Shown here in pieces: positions 21,636-31,232 of a DNA stretch of 64,000 nt (position 1 is its first letter; each line of letters begins with the position of its first letter). The stretch is from Macrostomum hystrix (taxonomy: Eukaryota > Platyhelminthes > Macrostomidae): NCBI GenBank assembly GCA_950097015.1, contig CATNEN010000003.1:7466001-7530000 (forward strand), in the 5' to 3' direction. The notes under the pieces were generated by a model, which saw only the letters and a program-made list of their open reading frames with translations, was not told the origin of the DNA and did no database searches. The position numbers were made by a program, and so were the translations under genes.

Positions 21636-24600
21636 TCACGCGATGTTGAACAGTGCGTCCCGCACTTGTTGTCGCCGCTGAGCACGCAGTTCACGAGCTG
21701 ATGCCATCGTCGGGGCTGTGGCACCCACAGTGCTCATGGTGTTGTCACGTACATGCGGCGGTGTAAGCGGCTGCTGGTCTTTCGAGCCGGCCCCGTCATT
21801 CTCTGATGTACATGTAGGCGCCATATCAGCCTCCAGCGGTACGAGGTGGCTGATGGCACGCTGAGATTCGTGACCTGTGCTGGTGATAACTGTAACGTAG
21901 CGGACAACACCAGCGGAGTCAGGATGCACGGCCAGGACGCGGCAGGTCTTCCAGCAAGAGCGCGGCGTGGTGTCGGCCAGCAGCATGAGCTGTCCGACGC
22001 GAGGCCCTTCGGGGGCGCAGCCAGTTCGCCGCCGCTCTTGCAGGTGGGTGGACCGCAGGTGCTGAATGTATTCGCGGCGCCACCTCTCCCAGAAGCTGTC
22101 GATGATCTGCTCCCGACGGCGGTAGAGCGCGCGGAGCCACTCCGCAGGTGGCTGTCCGGGAGCCGGGATAAAGTGGTCGGTTGAGGCTGGAAGATCTAGC
22201 CGAGGGCTGGGGGCAACGATGTCGGCGGGAGTCAAAGGCCTTGGGTCCTTGGGGTCGCTGCTGAGGGCCGTCAACGGGCGCGAGTTGAGGACGGCCTCCA
22301 CTTTGCACAGCAGCGTCCGTAGCTCGTCATCGGTAATCCGTCGCCGCCAGAGGGCGGGTCGCAAGCTCGCCTTCGTGAGGCCAACCAGACGCTCCACCGC
22401 TCCTTGGTGCCATGGCGATCGAACTGGAGCGAATCTGAACCGCAGCTTTCTAAAGGCGGCGAATGGCTGAAGATCTTGATAGAGCTTGTGCTGGAAGGCT
22501 GGTGCGAGGAGGCCATCGACGACTCGCGCAGCTGCTTGAAAGGCGGTGGCCTGATCGAAGAAGATGGTGCCTTCAGTCAATCCGCGTCTGGCCCAGAAGC
22601 GCTCGAAGGCGTGGAGAACCGCATCAGCGGAGTAGTCGTACAGGTACTCGAGGTGGACGGCTCGGCTTGCGGCGCAGCAGATCACGAGGGCCCAGCGCTT
22701 GACTACGATGAGGGTTTTGGAATCGAACGTATGGATGGGTCCGAGTTGATCTACCAGAATGGAGCTGAAGGCAGGTTGACTTGAATCCAGGCGTTCCGAC
22801 GGGAGCTGACCGTGAGGTGGTCGAGGGAGTGTAGGCGCCTTGGAGCTCCGGCAGTCTAGACAGTGGCGAAGGGCCGCTCGAACGGTGGAGAGGCCGCGAG
22901 GAACCCAGAAACGCTCCCGTAGACTAAGGACAGTCGAGGCCGCAGCGTGCGTTTCCTGCTGATGAATGTGTAGGATGAGCAGGTGGCTGAGGCGGCTGTC
23001 TGGCGGAAGCAGGAACGGGTGAAGAGCGTCCACACTGAGAGTGGCGTTGGCCATCCGAGAGCCGAGGCGGAGAAGACCGTCGTGGTCCTCGAAGAGGTCG
23101 AGCTGGTGAATCAACTTGCACGCCTTTGGGTTGTTGGAACGAAAGGCTGCTAGTGTCTTTGGATGGTGAAGCTCCTGCACGTACTTGACCCAGAGGAGAA
23201 GAGCCGCTTCGCGCTCGGATGTGTTTGGGATTCCCTTGGCTTTGCTGTGAGTGGCGAAGCGTATAACGTAGGCGGTGGCACCAAGCAAAGTGCTCAGGCG
23301 GCCGTAGCGTGTTATGTCCATTCCTGCAGGCGGCGTCATAGAGATTTTCGCGGCGAAGGCAAGAAGATTGTTCGATTGGGTGTGTTTAACTGTTGCCGAC
23401 GGCGTGTTTTTTAGGAGGCTGACGTCCACAGCGGGCGGGGTCCAAGAAGGCCAGGCATCAAAGGGGAGCTCGAGGAAGCTGGGCCCCTTGAGGAAGTTGG
23501 AACTGAGCAGGTGTGCCAGGTCTAGTGGTTTGGTGCAGTAGTCCGCCGGGTTTTCCTTGGTGGGCACGTAACGGCGGTCGCTGGTGAGGTCCGAGTCCCG
23601 AATTTCTTGAACCCGACGGCCTTCGTAGGGGCGAAGCTTGGTGCCATTTTGAAGCCAGTACAGGACGATTTGGCTATCGATGTAGTGCGTGATACCGACA
23701 ATGTTGACGGCCGGCGTCAGTATGTCGCGGACGATCGAGGCCGTCCGGTTGGCGATAAGCGCAGCCCAGAGTTCGATGCGTGGCACAGTGATGTACATAC
23801 CCTTCTTCCTGGCCGGGACGAGACGGGCCTTGGCATGGATCAGGTTGGAGATGGTACGGCCGTTCAGTTCCTGTTGCAGGTAGATGGCGAAGCCATATGC
23901 TTGCGGTGATCCGTCGCTGAAGATGACAAGACGACAGGGCTTGGTACGGTCTTCGATGCAGCGACGTGGTATGGCAATGCGGTCAATCTGGATGAAGTCC
24001 TCTCGGAGTTTGCTCCAGGCTTTGATGGTGTCCGAGTCAGCAGGCTTGTCCCACGGGTCACCTGAGTCGAAGGCGGCATTGTAGAGCAGGCGTCCGGCGA
24101 GGAGAAGCGGAGCCGCGCAGCCGAACGGGTCGTAAGGCTTCGAGATCGCGCTGAGGAGACTGGACCGGGTGAGGGCGCTGTCCGCAGGGATCTCCGGCTT
24201 GCTCAAGTGCAGCGTGTCCTGTTGAACGTCCCAGGAGATGCCAAGGCACTGAACGGAGGGACTTGAGATTCGGTCCTCCCCAGGGAGCTCCTTCAGAGCG
24301 TCGGAGTCATTGGCAGCGAACTCCCGCAGATGAAATCCGGCAGACTTGAACAGCGAGCGAAGGCCCTTGATCAGGCGAGGGCCTGTCCCTTTGTCGTCGT
24401 AGCCCTGCACCAAGTTGTCCACGTACAGGCCCGATGGAATCGACTCCACCTCATTGTCTGTGAGACCGAAGTTGCAGGATTGGGAGGCGTCCAGACAGAG
24501 CTTGTGAATGATGGCGAGAAGGATCCATGGAGACGGGCTGGCTCCCATCACGACTCTGGTAAACCGCCATAGTTGGAAGTTATCCTGGGTCAGTGGCTTG

Positions 24601-27600
24601 CTGATGTCTTTCGGCAGAATGATGCGGAGCGCGTCACGACAGCTAGGGTGGACGGCGATTTGATAGAAGGCGGACTGCAGGTCGCTGATGCAGGCATACC
24701 GGAAGATGCGGAGACGTAGTTGCACTTGCAGGAGGCTTGTGAGTAAGTTAGGCCCGGTTTCCAGCAGGTCGTTGAGGGAGCGGCCACCAAGTGATGTGGG
24801 AGCGGAAGCATCCACTACTGGCCGGATCTTGGTGGTGTTGGACGACTCCTTGACGACTGGAAAGTGTGGGAGCACGTGTACTATGGACCCTGCAGGCTTG
24901 CCTCCGTCCACGATCTCAATAACACCTTCCTCTTTTCTCTTCTTGAACTCTGCGTAGTATTGCTCGCGTTGGGCCAGCGTCAGTCTGCGGTGGGTCGCTT
25001 GAGCGCGTCCAAAGGCTTGGCTGAAGTTGGTGGGTAGCTGCTCTGCCTCAGGCTTGAAGGGCAGGGCGACGGAGAAGCGTCCATCTGGCTGGCGAGTGAC
25101 GCTCTCGAGAAGGCGGATGGTGAGCGCGTCATCCTGAAGGTTTACTCGCCCCACATCCTTCTGCAGGCCAAGGATCTCAAGGCTGGTCATCCGGTCTACC
25201 AGCTGTTCCAGGTTCATCGGATGGCTATTACAGAGCAGAGTGTTGCCGATGACGCGAGGGTGGCTGTTGCCGCTGTGATGCTCGTCGTCTCCGAGGGAGC
25301 CGCTCAGTATGGCGCCGAACGGGGTGAGGTGGGCCGTGAGCCTGGGCCGCAGCGGGATGGCGCCGATGCTGGGTCCGATCAGCAGCTGGGCGTAGTCGTT
25401 GCCGATGAGCAGGTCGAGATGTACCTCTTCGTCTCTGGCAGGAGGTAAGTTGGCGATACCATACGGAACGTGAGCGAGGCTAGCCTGGACGTCCCTGGGC
25501 AGTTTCGTAGCTGGTACGTGGATAGCTGGAGCGATCTTCTCCACGCAGAGTACCTTCAATGGCATGCGGCGGCCGTCGGCCGCAGCGAGCTCAAGTCGGA
25601 CAATGTCGGCATGGATGCGACGGCGGGTGTCGGCGTGGCAAGCGGAGCTGTCGAGGCTCAGCCTAGCGAGCGACTTGAGACCGAGGCGTTGAGCAATGTC
25701 ATTGTTGAGGTACGTGTAGCTGCAGCCGCCGTCGATGAGGGCTGTCACCTTGACAGAGGCACCGTTGACGGGGTTGACGGCAGCTGTGGCGAAGGTGGCC
25801 ATGATGGTGGAGCTCAACTGTTGGTCCTGGGTTGAGGAGATGCAGGAGATGGCATTGACAGGCGCACTTTCGGAATCGGCTATGGCAGTCGTGCCGCTGG
25901 AGGCGTTGAGGTGTGAGTTAGTTTTGGACTGTCGCGTAGACACAGTCTTGTGAGCTGGCTTAGTCTCCAGGGTGCTGGCACCGTGCAGGGAAGTGTGGTG
26001 TTTGGCCTTGCACTCCTGGCAGCGAAAGCGCGAGGGGCAGTTGCGAACCTCGTGCGCTCGCAGGCAGTTGAAGCAGAGTTTCTTGCGTCGGACGATGTCC
26101 AGTCGCTCATCTGGCTTGACCACGCGACCACAGTGGGAGGCAGCGTGAGTGTCGCTGTCGCAGAAAACGCAATTGGCGTCGCGTCGGCGAGTTAGTCGAC
26201 TGTTGTTGTCGCGAGCTGGAGGGTCCCAGCTAGGTCTGGAGTTGCGTTGCTCTGTTTTGAAGATGTCTTTGGTATGGCAAGCTGCGTTGACGAGACTAGC
26301 ACCGGCGTACGGGATCGCTGCAGGCTCGGCAGTGGCAATGGAGGCTCGGAGCGCTCGCAGCTTGGTGTCGAGGTGGTCCTGTAGCTCGGCCATGGTGGGC
26401 ATGGGTGTCTTGGAACCCTTGATGCGCGCCTCTTGGATATCCATCTGCATGGCGCTCGGTAGCTTGGGCCACAAGGCGAAAGCGTAGGCGTCCATGGCGG
26501 CTGCCGGCTCGTTTAGTCGACTGAGTTGTCCGATGGTGAGACGGAGAACGTCGGCGAAGTCCTCCAGGCTCTCGTACTCGATGCTACGCAGACGCGGCAT
26601 GGCGAGGAGACGACGGTAGCAGACGCTCTTCTGCTCTTGCAGGTCGCCATAGTTGAGCTCGAGGATGCGACGGGCCTCCTTGTACGCACCGGGCTGGCAG
26701 GCGTCGAGGCCACCGAGCTTCTTGAGCGCAGCATCTTTGAGAAGGCCTCGTAGGGTCTCGAACTTGTCTACATCCGAGTAACTGGTGCTGTCGACTCGGT
26801 AGTTGAAGGAGCTCCAGAAGGCTGGGAAGCTGGCGGGGTCGCTGCCGTCGAACGTTTGGAGCTGGACGTTGCGAAGGACGCTGTCGCCCGAGAAGTTGGG
26901 TCGTGGAGCCGGTTGGGTTGGAACGGATGAGTTGGAAGGCTGGCACGCTTGGGCCTGGACCTGCAGCAGGATCTGCTGGTTCTGTTGCATCATCTGTGTC
27001 AAGCTGTAGAGGAGCTGCTGCATGCAGTCCTGAGAGACAGCGGGCGCTGCGCCGGGTGCGTAGGATGGGCTGGACCGTGGGAAGAAGCCAGGCTGTGCGG
27101 GCGCGGCTGCGGGATCTGTAGTAGTGGGCCGCGGAGTGGCACAGGCAGAATGGGAGGCTGGCTGTGCTGATGTAGTCGCAGGGTTGGCGCTGTTGCGTCG
27201 CTGGCTGCCGCCGTCGTTGTTCACGTGGCCTGGGTCGCGGGCTTCTGGTGTGGAGGCGCTCTCCACTCCCTCCTCAGAGCCGGAGGCCCGGATGCCGTGC
27301 TGGAGGCCGCTACGTTTGAAGTGCGTTGGACGCTTGTCGCGAAGGTCCACCTGCATGAGTCCCTGGGCTGTCAGCTGCTCGTAGAGCGAGGGCGCTGAGT
27401 AGCCGTCCGAGGAGGGACAGAGAGGGCATTTGTAGACGGGCTGCGGGCCGGCTGAGTCCAAGGCCTCGTTGAGTCGAGAGAGGAGAAGGTCGAACACCGC
27501 CTTACTGGCCGATCCTTTAGGAGAGAAGGCTGAGTCAGCGAAACGGCGACATATGACGGTATGGCAGTACTGGCAGCGCAGCTTTTCCTTGCTGTGCTGT

Positions 27601-27662
27601 TGAGCTAGGCATGTCTCAGAGCACGTGGCGGTCGTGCTAACGAATGCGCATAGGCTGGACAT
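21636..27662 (-). CDS. BEL/Pao Gag-Pol polyprotein, 2008 aa
   Basis: Single intact frame. The N-terminal region has Cys pairs (CQYCHTVIC, CPLC), then Gag. Zinc knuckles follow at about residues 500-560 (CVFCDSDTHAASHC, CFNCLRAHEVRNC, CQECKAKHH). An aspartic protease site lies near 642 (ALIDGGCSYTYL; GG replaces the usual SG or TG). The reverse transcriptase has its active-site motif YVDN near 1081. RNase H begins near 1247 (FSDGSPQAYG). The integrase has an HHCC zinc region (CLDC near 1602), then Asp in VDQLGP, Asp in FFDQATAF and Glu in GAVERLV. Order PR-RT-RH-IN with a single frame fits BEL/Pao. Antisense frames over this region are shadows. Confidence 0.95.
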   Translation of the reverse strand: MSSLCAFVSTTATCSETCLAQQHSKEKLRCQYCHTVICRRFADSAFSPKGSASKAVFDLLLSRLNEALDSAGPQPVYKCPLCPSSDGYSAPSLYEQLTAQGLMQVDLRDKRPTHFKRSGLQHGIRASGSEEGVESASTPEARDPGHVNNDGGSQRRNSANPATTSAQPASHSACATPRPTTTDPAAAPAQPGFFPRSSPSYAPGAAPAVSQDCMQQLLYSLTQMMQQNQQILLQVQAQACQPSNSSVPTQPAPRPNFSGDSVLRNVQLQTFDGSDPASFPAFWSSFNYRVDSTSYSDVDKFETLRGLLKDAALKKLGGLDACQPGAYKEARRILELNYGDLQEQKSVCYRRLLAMPRLRSIEYESLEDFADVLRLTIGQLSRLNEPAAAMDAYAFALWPKLPSAMQMDIQEARIKGSKTPMPTMAELQDHLDTKLRALRASIATAEPAAIPYAGASLVNAACHTKDIFKTEQRNSRPSWDPPARDNNSRLTRRRDANCVFCDSDTHAASHCGRVVKPDERLDIVRRKKLCFNCLRAHEVRNCPSRFRCQECKAKHHTSLHGASTLETKPAHKTVSTRQSKTNSHLNASSGTTAIADSESAPVNAISCISSTQDQQLSSTIMATFATAAVNPVNGASVKVTALIDGGCSYTYLNNDIAQRLGLKSLARLSLDSSACHADTRRRIHADIVRLELAAADGRRMPLKVLCVEKIAPAIHVPATKLPRDVQASLAHVPYGIANLPPARDEEVHLDLLIGNDYAQLLIGPSIGAIPLRPRLTAHLTPFGAILSGSLGDDEHHSGNSHPRVIGNTLLCNSHPMNLEQLVDRMTSLEILGLQKDVGRVNLQDDALTIRLLESVTRQPDGRFSVALPFKPEAEQLPTNFSQAFGRAQATHRRLTLAQREQYYAEFKKRKEEGVIEIVDGGKPAGSIVHVLPHFPVVKESSNTTKIRPVVDASAPTSLGGRSLNDLLETGPNLLTSLLQVQLRLRIFRYACISDLQSAFYQIAVHPSCRDALRIILPKDISKPLTQDNFQLWRFTRVVMGASPSPWILLAIIHKLCLDASQSCNFGLTDNEVESIPSGLYVDNLVQGYDDKGTGPRLIKGLRSLFKSAGFHLREFAANDSDALKELPGEDRISSPSVQCLGISWDVQQDTLHLSKPEIPADSALTRSSLLSAISKPYDPFGCAAPLLLAGRLLYNAAFDSGDPWDKPADSDTIKAWSKLREDFIQIDRIAIPRRCIEDRTKPCRLVIFSDGSPQAYGFAIYLQQELNGRTISNLIHAKARLVPARKKGMYITVPRIELWAALIANRTASIVRDILTPAVNIVGITHYIDSQIVLYWLQNGTKLRPYEGRRVQEIRDSDLTSDRRYVPTKENPADYCTKPLDLAHLLSSNFLKGPSFLELPFDAWPSWTPPAVDVSLLKNTPSATVKHTQSNNLLAFAAKISMTPPAGMDITRYGRLSTLLGATAYVIRFATHSKAKGIPNTSEREAALLLWVKYVQELHHPKTLAAFRSNNPKACKLIHQLDLFEDHDGLLRLGSRMANATLSVDALHPFLLPPDSRLSHLLILHIHQQETHAAASTVLSLRERFWVPRGLSTVRAALRHCLDCRSSKAPTLPRPPHGQLPSERLDSSQPAFSSILVDQLGPIHTFDSKTLIVVKRWALVICCAASRAVHLEYLYDYSADAVLHAFERFWARRGLTEGTIFFDQATAFQAAARVVDGLLAPAFQHKLYQDLQPFAAFRKLRFRFAPVRSPWHQGAVERLVGLTKASLRPALWRRRITDDELRTLLCKVEAVLNSRPLTALSSDPKDPRPLTPADIVAPSPRLDLPASTDHFIPAPGQPPAEWLRALYRRREQIIDSFWERWRREYIQHLRSTHLQERRRTGCAPEGPRVGQLMLLADTTPRSCWKTCRVLAVHPDSAGVVRYVTVITSTGHESQRAISHLVPLEADMAPTCTSENDGAGSKDQQPLTPPHVRDNTMSTVGATAPTMASARELRAQRRQQVRDALFNIA

Positions 27663-27706
27663 GTTTGTGGATCACAGGCGGGCACGTAGGCAGGCTTGTA
27701 AACCAC

Positions 27707-27718
27707 GCTCTGCTACCA
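27707..27718 (-). other. primer-binding site of the BEL element
   Basis: On the - strand, 3 bp inside the 5' LTR, the sequence TGGTAGCAGAGC complements the 3' end of eukaryotic initiator tRNA-Met (GCTCTGCTACCA or close). This suggests tRNA-iMet priming. Matching beyond 12 nt was not checked. Confidence 0.7.
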
Positions 27719-27721
27719 AAT

Positions 27722-27975
27722 TGTCAGGCAGTGACAATAATATAAACGGATATGCTGCTGCCGCTGTGGTAAGGTAGAAAGTTTCTCTTTTGGGGCAAAG
27801 CCCCGCGCTTGCTTTATTGATAATACGAGTTATAGAGTACAGTGGAAGCTTGGAGGTTGTCTATGGTTCAAACGTAGTGAACGAGAATTGGGGCAGACTA
27901 ATGCAAATGAATATATAAGAATATATGAAGATTGCGTACTTTGTAATAGCATATGGAGGATTCGGGAATCCGACA
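27722..27975 (-). repeat. BEL 5' LTR
   Basis: Same length and, by eye, same sequence as the LTR at 21215-21468. It would carry the promoter for the polyprotein. Confidence 0.95.
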
Positions 27976-28200
27976 AGGGTTCTTCACCAAGGCGGCTCCA
28001 GAATTTTGTCTTGGCCTACTAGTTACCTATTATATGGTATAGAAAAAACCTCTTTAACATATATAAGCATTCCTAGGTACAGCAACTGTATGCCTTACTC
28101 TTGAAGATGTAGTGTACGCCGGATTCCTCTGGCATACACCATGGCTTAGGACAATTTGGCGTACAGTTTCTGGGATACAAAAACTCTGAAAAAATGTTAT

Positions 28201-28242
28201 GGCGTACAAAGTAACAACTGGACAAATTCAACTTTAATTGGC
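28201..28242 (+). repeat. 42-bp direct repeat, right copy
   Basis: Identical to 20927-20968. It is embedded in otherwise unrecognised intergenic DNA between the BEL element and the next mariner. Confidence 0.85.
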
Positions 28243-28319
28243 ATACAGTATCATAAATGCAAAACCTCCCAAATCTTAGCTGGCCGTGCGACTTAGTTTT
28301 TGCTCTCATTTGTGACTTA

Positions 28320-29291
28320 CGAGGTGCATTCAAAAAGTTCTTTTCGGTGCTCAGCAAAAATTAACAAAAAACGTATGAAACAATGAAAACATGGTTAGGT
28401 CATTCAATGTCATTCGGTCACTCAACATATTCACCGCCAATGTCCTTGCACTTCTGCCTGCGATGCACCAGACCTCTGATTCCAGTACCCACGCCTATCG
28501 CGTCCGTTTCACGCACCGCACCTTGGCAAACAGCTTTGATGTGCTCGACGCTGTCGAATTGAATGCCCCGAAGGTGCTTCTTCACAGATGGGAATAGGAA
28601 GAAGTCACAGGGTGACAAATCGGGCGAGTAGGGCGGACGACAGAAAATTCTCTCCTTCTCGCTGGAAACGGCGCAGGTGGTTGGTGGCGGCCAGAGCACG
28701 TTGCATCTTCTGCTCACCTGTCAGCAGGTGTGGCACCCACTTGCTGAATTTCTTCTGCAGGTTGAGACGCTCTGTCAGAATGGTGTGCACACTGCCAACT
28801 GACACTCCGACATCTTCTGACAGCTCTTCGCAAGTCAGTCGCCGATCATCATCCAGGAGCTCCTGCACTTTCTTCACCACGGTCTCGTTGGTGGCAGTCA
28901 TCGGTCTTCCAGAGCGGTCGTTGTCCTCGACGCTCTCTCTGCCTTCAGCGAACAACCGGAACCACTTTCGAACAGTCTGTTCAGTTGGTGCACTGTCACC
29001 AAACACTTGCTGAAGCTTTCTAAACATCTCCGGAGGTTTCTTTCCTTGCAGGAATTGGAACTTCATCAAGCTCCGAACGTCTTGCTTTGAAAAAGATTCT
29101 GCCATGGCCAAGAAATAGAAGGGTAGCTTAAAAAATTGCTTGTAGCTCAGACACATTCACCAGCTAAGGCTTAGAAACTCAGGAAGGTTTAGGCCATAAA
29201 CTTAACTTGCAGCATTCGAAAAAATTTTGTTCTGTGTGTCATTTACAAAACAATGCCAAAGGACCGAAAAGAACTTTTTGAATGCACCTCG
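28320..29291 (-). mobile_element. mariner-type transposon with internal deletion
   Basis: 972 bp with perfect 29-bp terminal inverted repeats starting CGAGGTGCATTCAAAAAGT, flanked by TA (28318-28319, 29292-29293). The repeats differ from those of the 3562-4881 element, so this is a second lineage. It is shorter than a full mariner because the middle of the transposase gene is missing. Confidence 0.92.
28418..29156 (-). pseudogene. deleted mariner transposase
   Basis: The first part (29156 to about 28640) encodes the paired-like DNA-binding region: MKFQFLQGKKPPEMFRKL, TVRKWFRLFAEGRESVED and the following GRPMTATN. It reaches KKFSKWVPHLLTGEQK, then about codon 170 breaks. A second frame (from about 28680 to 28418) resumes at YSPDLSPCDFFLFPSVKKHL, the third catalytic Asp region. 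The stretch with the first two catalytic Asp residues (TADETW-like and HxDNAxxH-like) is absent, and the junction changes frame. No activity is possible. Confidence 0.88.
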
Positions 29292-29293
29292 TA

Positions 29294-31186
29294 GTTCATT
29301 TCATTGCTCTATTTATAACTTAGTTTGCTCTCATTTGCTCTCGTTTTCTCTCCACTTTTTCCTTTTTTTCACGCCTTTCTTTTTTGTCCCTTGGTCTGCC
29401 CTTTGATTTTTTTGCGCTTGGTTGATTGGTTTTTGCCACTTACCTTGCTTGGCCCTCGTTTCATCCCACTGGTTCAGCCGGGTCGGCCAGGTGTTGGGCA
29501 TGTATGTACAGTATAAAAGCCAAACAAAATGTAACTTGTAAGATAACATAAGAAATTATAATTTTTTATATTTTCTCAGCTCACAAATATATCTTAGTTT
29601 GTTTTGTAATAAAAAAACAATAAAAAAAAATGCCAGCAAATAAAATTTAATGATTATTACATAGTTTGCTGAAGTGAATTTGTTTCTTTTGTTTTACCTT
29701 TATCATGCAAATTGCTTTGATCAAAACACATTGATCTATATCATACATTTTTGTAATTTTTGTCACAGCAACAACAGTGCTAGAAAGTTAATGAAGAAAT
29801 TCTCAGTTGACTGCTTTTTGCGAACAATTATTTTGTGCTGAAAACCATTGGCGTACAACGGCGTACATTACATTTTATTTTACTTTCTGCCTCTGGCATA
29901 CACATAGCATGATCGAGACTATGGACTGTATGGTTGTTGCTCACTTGCTAGTAGTCACCAAATATTCAACATCAATATCTAGCCAATTGATCTCTCAAGA
30001 TAGTCTTGCTTAGCAACACAGCCTCACTAGTTATCTTAAAAAAATTAGTTAGGCTTAGTTTGGGCTACAGTTCTTAAGCCAAGTACAATGGTGCACAAGG
30101 GAGTGTTTGACAGCATTAAACTTAGTCATCATTGTTGTCTTACTTTACGATGAGAGCAAGAAGCCAAATTAGAAGCTTCAATAAGATCCCTATGTTGCAT
30201 AGGTCTATTTAATGTGAGATAGTAGTCAGATATTATTTATTGAGGCTTGAGTCAAATCTATTGTGGTATAAAATTAGTGAATTGAATTGTAGCTAGCATC
30301 CCACTTACACAAATATGCCACATTATAATCTCTTAGCAATTGCTCTTGCATTAGCAACTCTATAGGTTTCAGGGTCCCTAGGGGGCATTTCCTTGGGTTC
30401 CCCTATTAACAAACAATTGTGCCAGTCACAATGTTGTTATTATGTTAATATTAATATTTTTGTAACAAAATATGTATTGCATATTTTAGGTAATAAGCAG
30501 TTTCTTTGTCTCTAAAAGTCAATTCAAAGTTGTAGTATTTGTACATAATGTATGCATGTGTACCTCAAAACTAGTAGCTATTATAGCAAAGTCATGGAAT
30601 TACATGTGTAATTGTACTGAGTTGACTATAGGTAAATTGATAATAATTTGATTCAGTCAAGTATTGTTGTCAAAGTCAAATAAAACTAGGGGCCTATTTA
30701 TGTCCTATACTTGATGGAATTTTAGGATAACTATAGGCCAGCTACACATTGTAGAACAAAACATGCAAGTATGTGTGTGTTGAACTAATTGGGACCTATA
30801 TATTTAGAGTTTTAATCTGTTAGGTTATTTGATTGGCTTAGGCAAAAATTTCATTTATGCTTTATATTTTAAGTTTATTTATATTTGTGAAAATTACCTA
30901 GTAAAATGATATAAAATGTTTTTTAGTTTGCTAGTTATTACAACCATGCCAAGTGTATTGTGCTATGCAAATGCTATGTTGGAAAAGTTAACCGGAAGCT
31001 AAAAGCCTTGCACAAAAAAATTAATGTGAGCATTTTAACAAAAGAGCCTTATTTCTAAAGAAACATATTAATCCAAAAATATTCACACTGTACTAAAATG
31101 AAAAATGCAAAAAAACTCAAATTTTTAAACAAGTATTTCAAGCATAAGATTTTGATGTAAAAATATTCCACAAAATTATTTATTTC
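29294..31186. other. intergenic, nothing recognised
   Basis: AT-rich spacer of about 1.9 kb upstream of INTS13. It includes poly(T)-rich and TTTTC-rich stretches near 29330-29420. No gene supported. Confidence 0.4.
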
Positions 31187-31188
31187 AG
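31175..31188 (+). promoter_or_regulatory. unpaired 3' splice site before the INTS13 start
   Basis: AAATTATTTATTTCAG, 44 nt upstream of the ATG at 31233. Either a 5'UTR intron or trans-splicing would explain it. Confidence 0.45.
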
Positions 31189-31232
31189 AACAGCGTGTGG
31201 CATTTCACATATAGCTCGCCAAGCGAAGCAGC

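Larger units (their letters stand above)
21215..27975 (-). mobile_element. full-length BEL/Pao LTR retrotransposon
   Basis: A 6761-bp element on the - strand. LTRs at 21215-21468 and 27722-27975 are both 254 bp, begin TG and end CA on the + strand, and appear identical by eye. A perfect 5-bp target duplication AGGGT lies at 21210-21214 and 27976-27980. The coding region is one uninterrupted frame, there is no envelope-like frame, and the arrangement is LTR - primer site - Gag-Pol - LTR. The LTR contains AATAAA and a GGGGC/GCCCC hairpin on the coding strand. Identical LTRs imply a recent insertion. A related solo LTR lies at 1746-2002. Confidence 0.95.

Noticed and set aside
21846-27384. Numerous + strand frames of 60-130 aa
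   Set aside because: They are shadows of the GC-rich Gag-Pol frame on the opposite strand.
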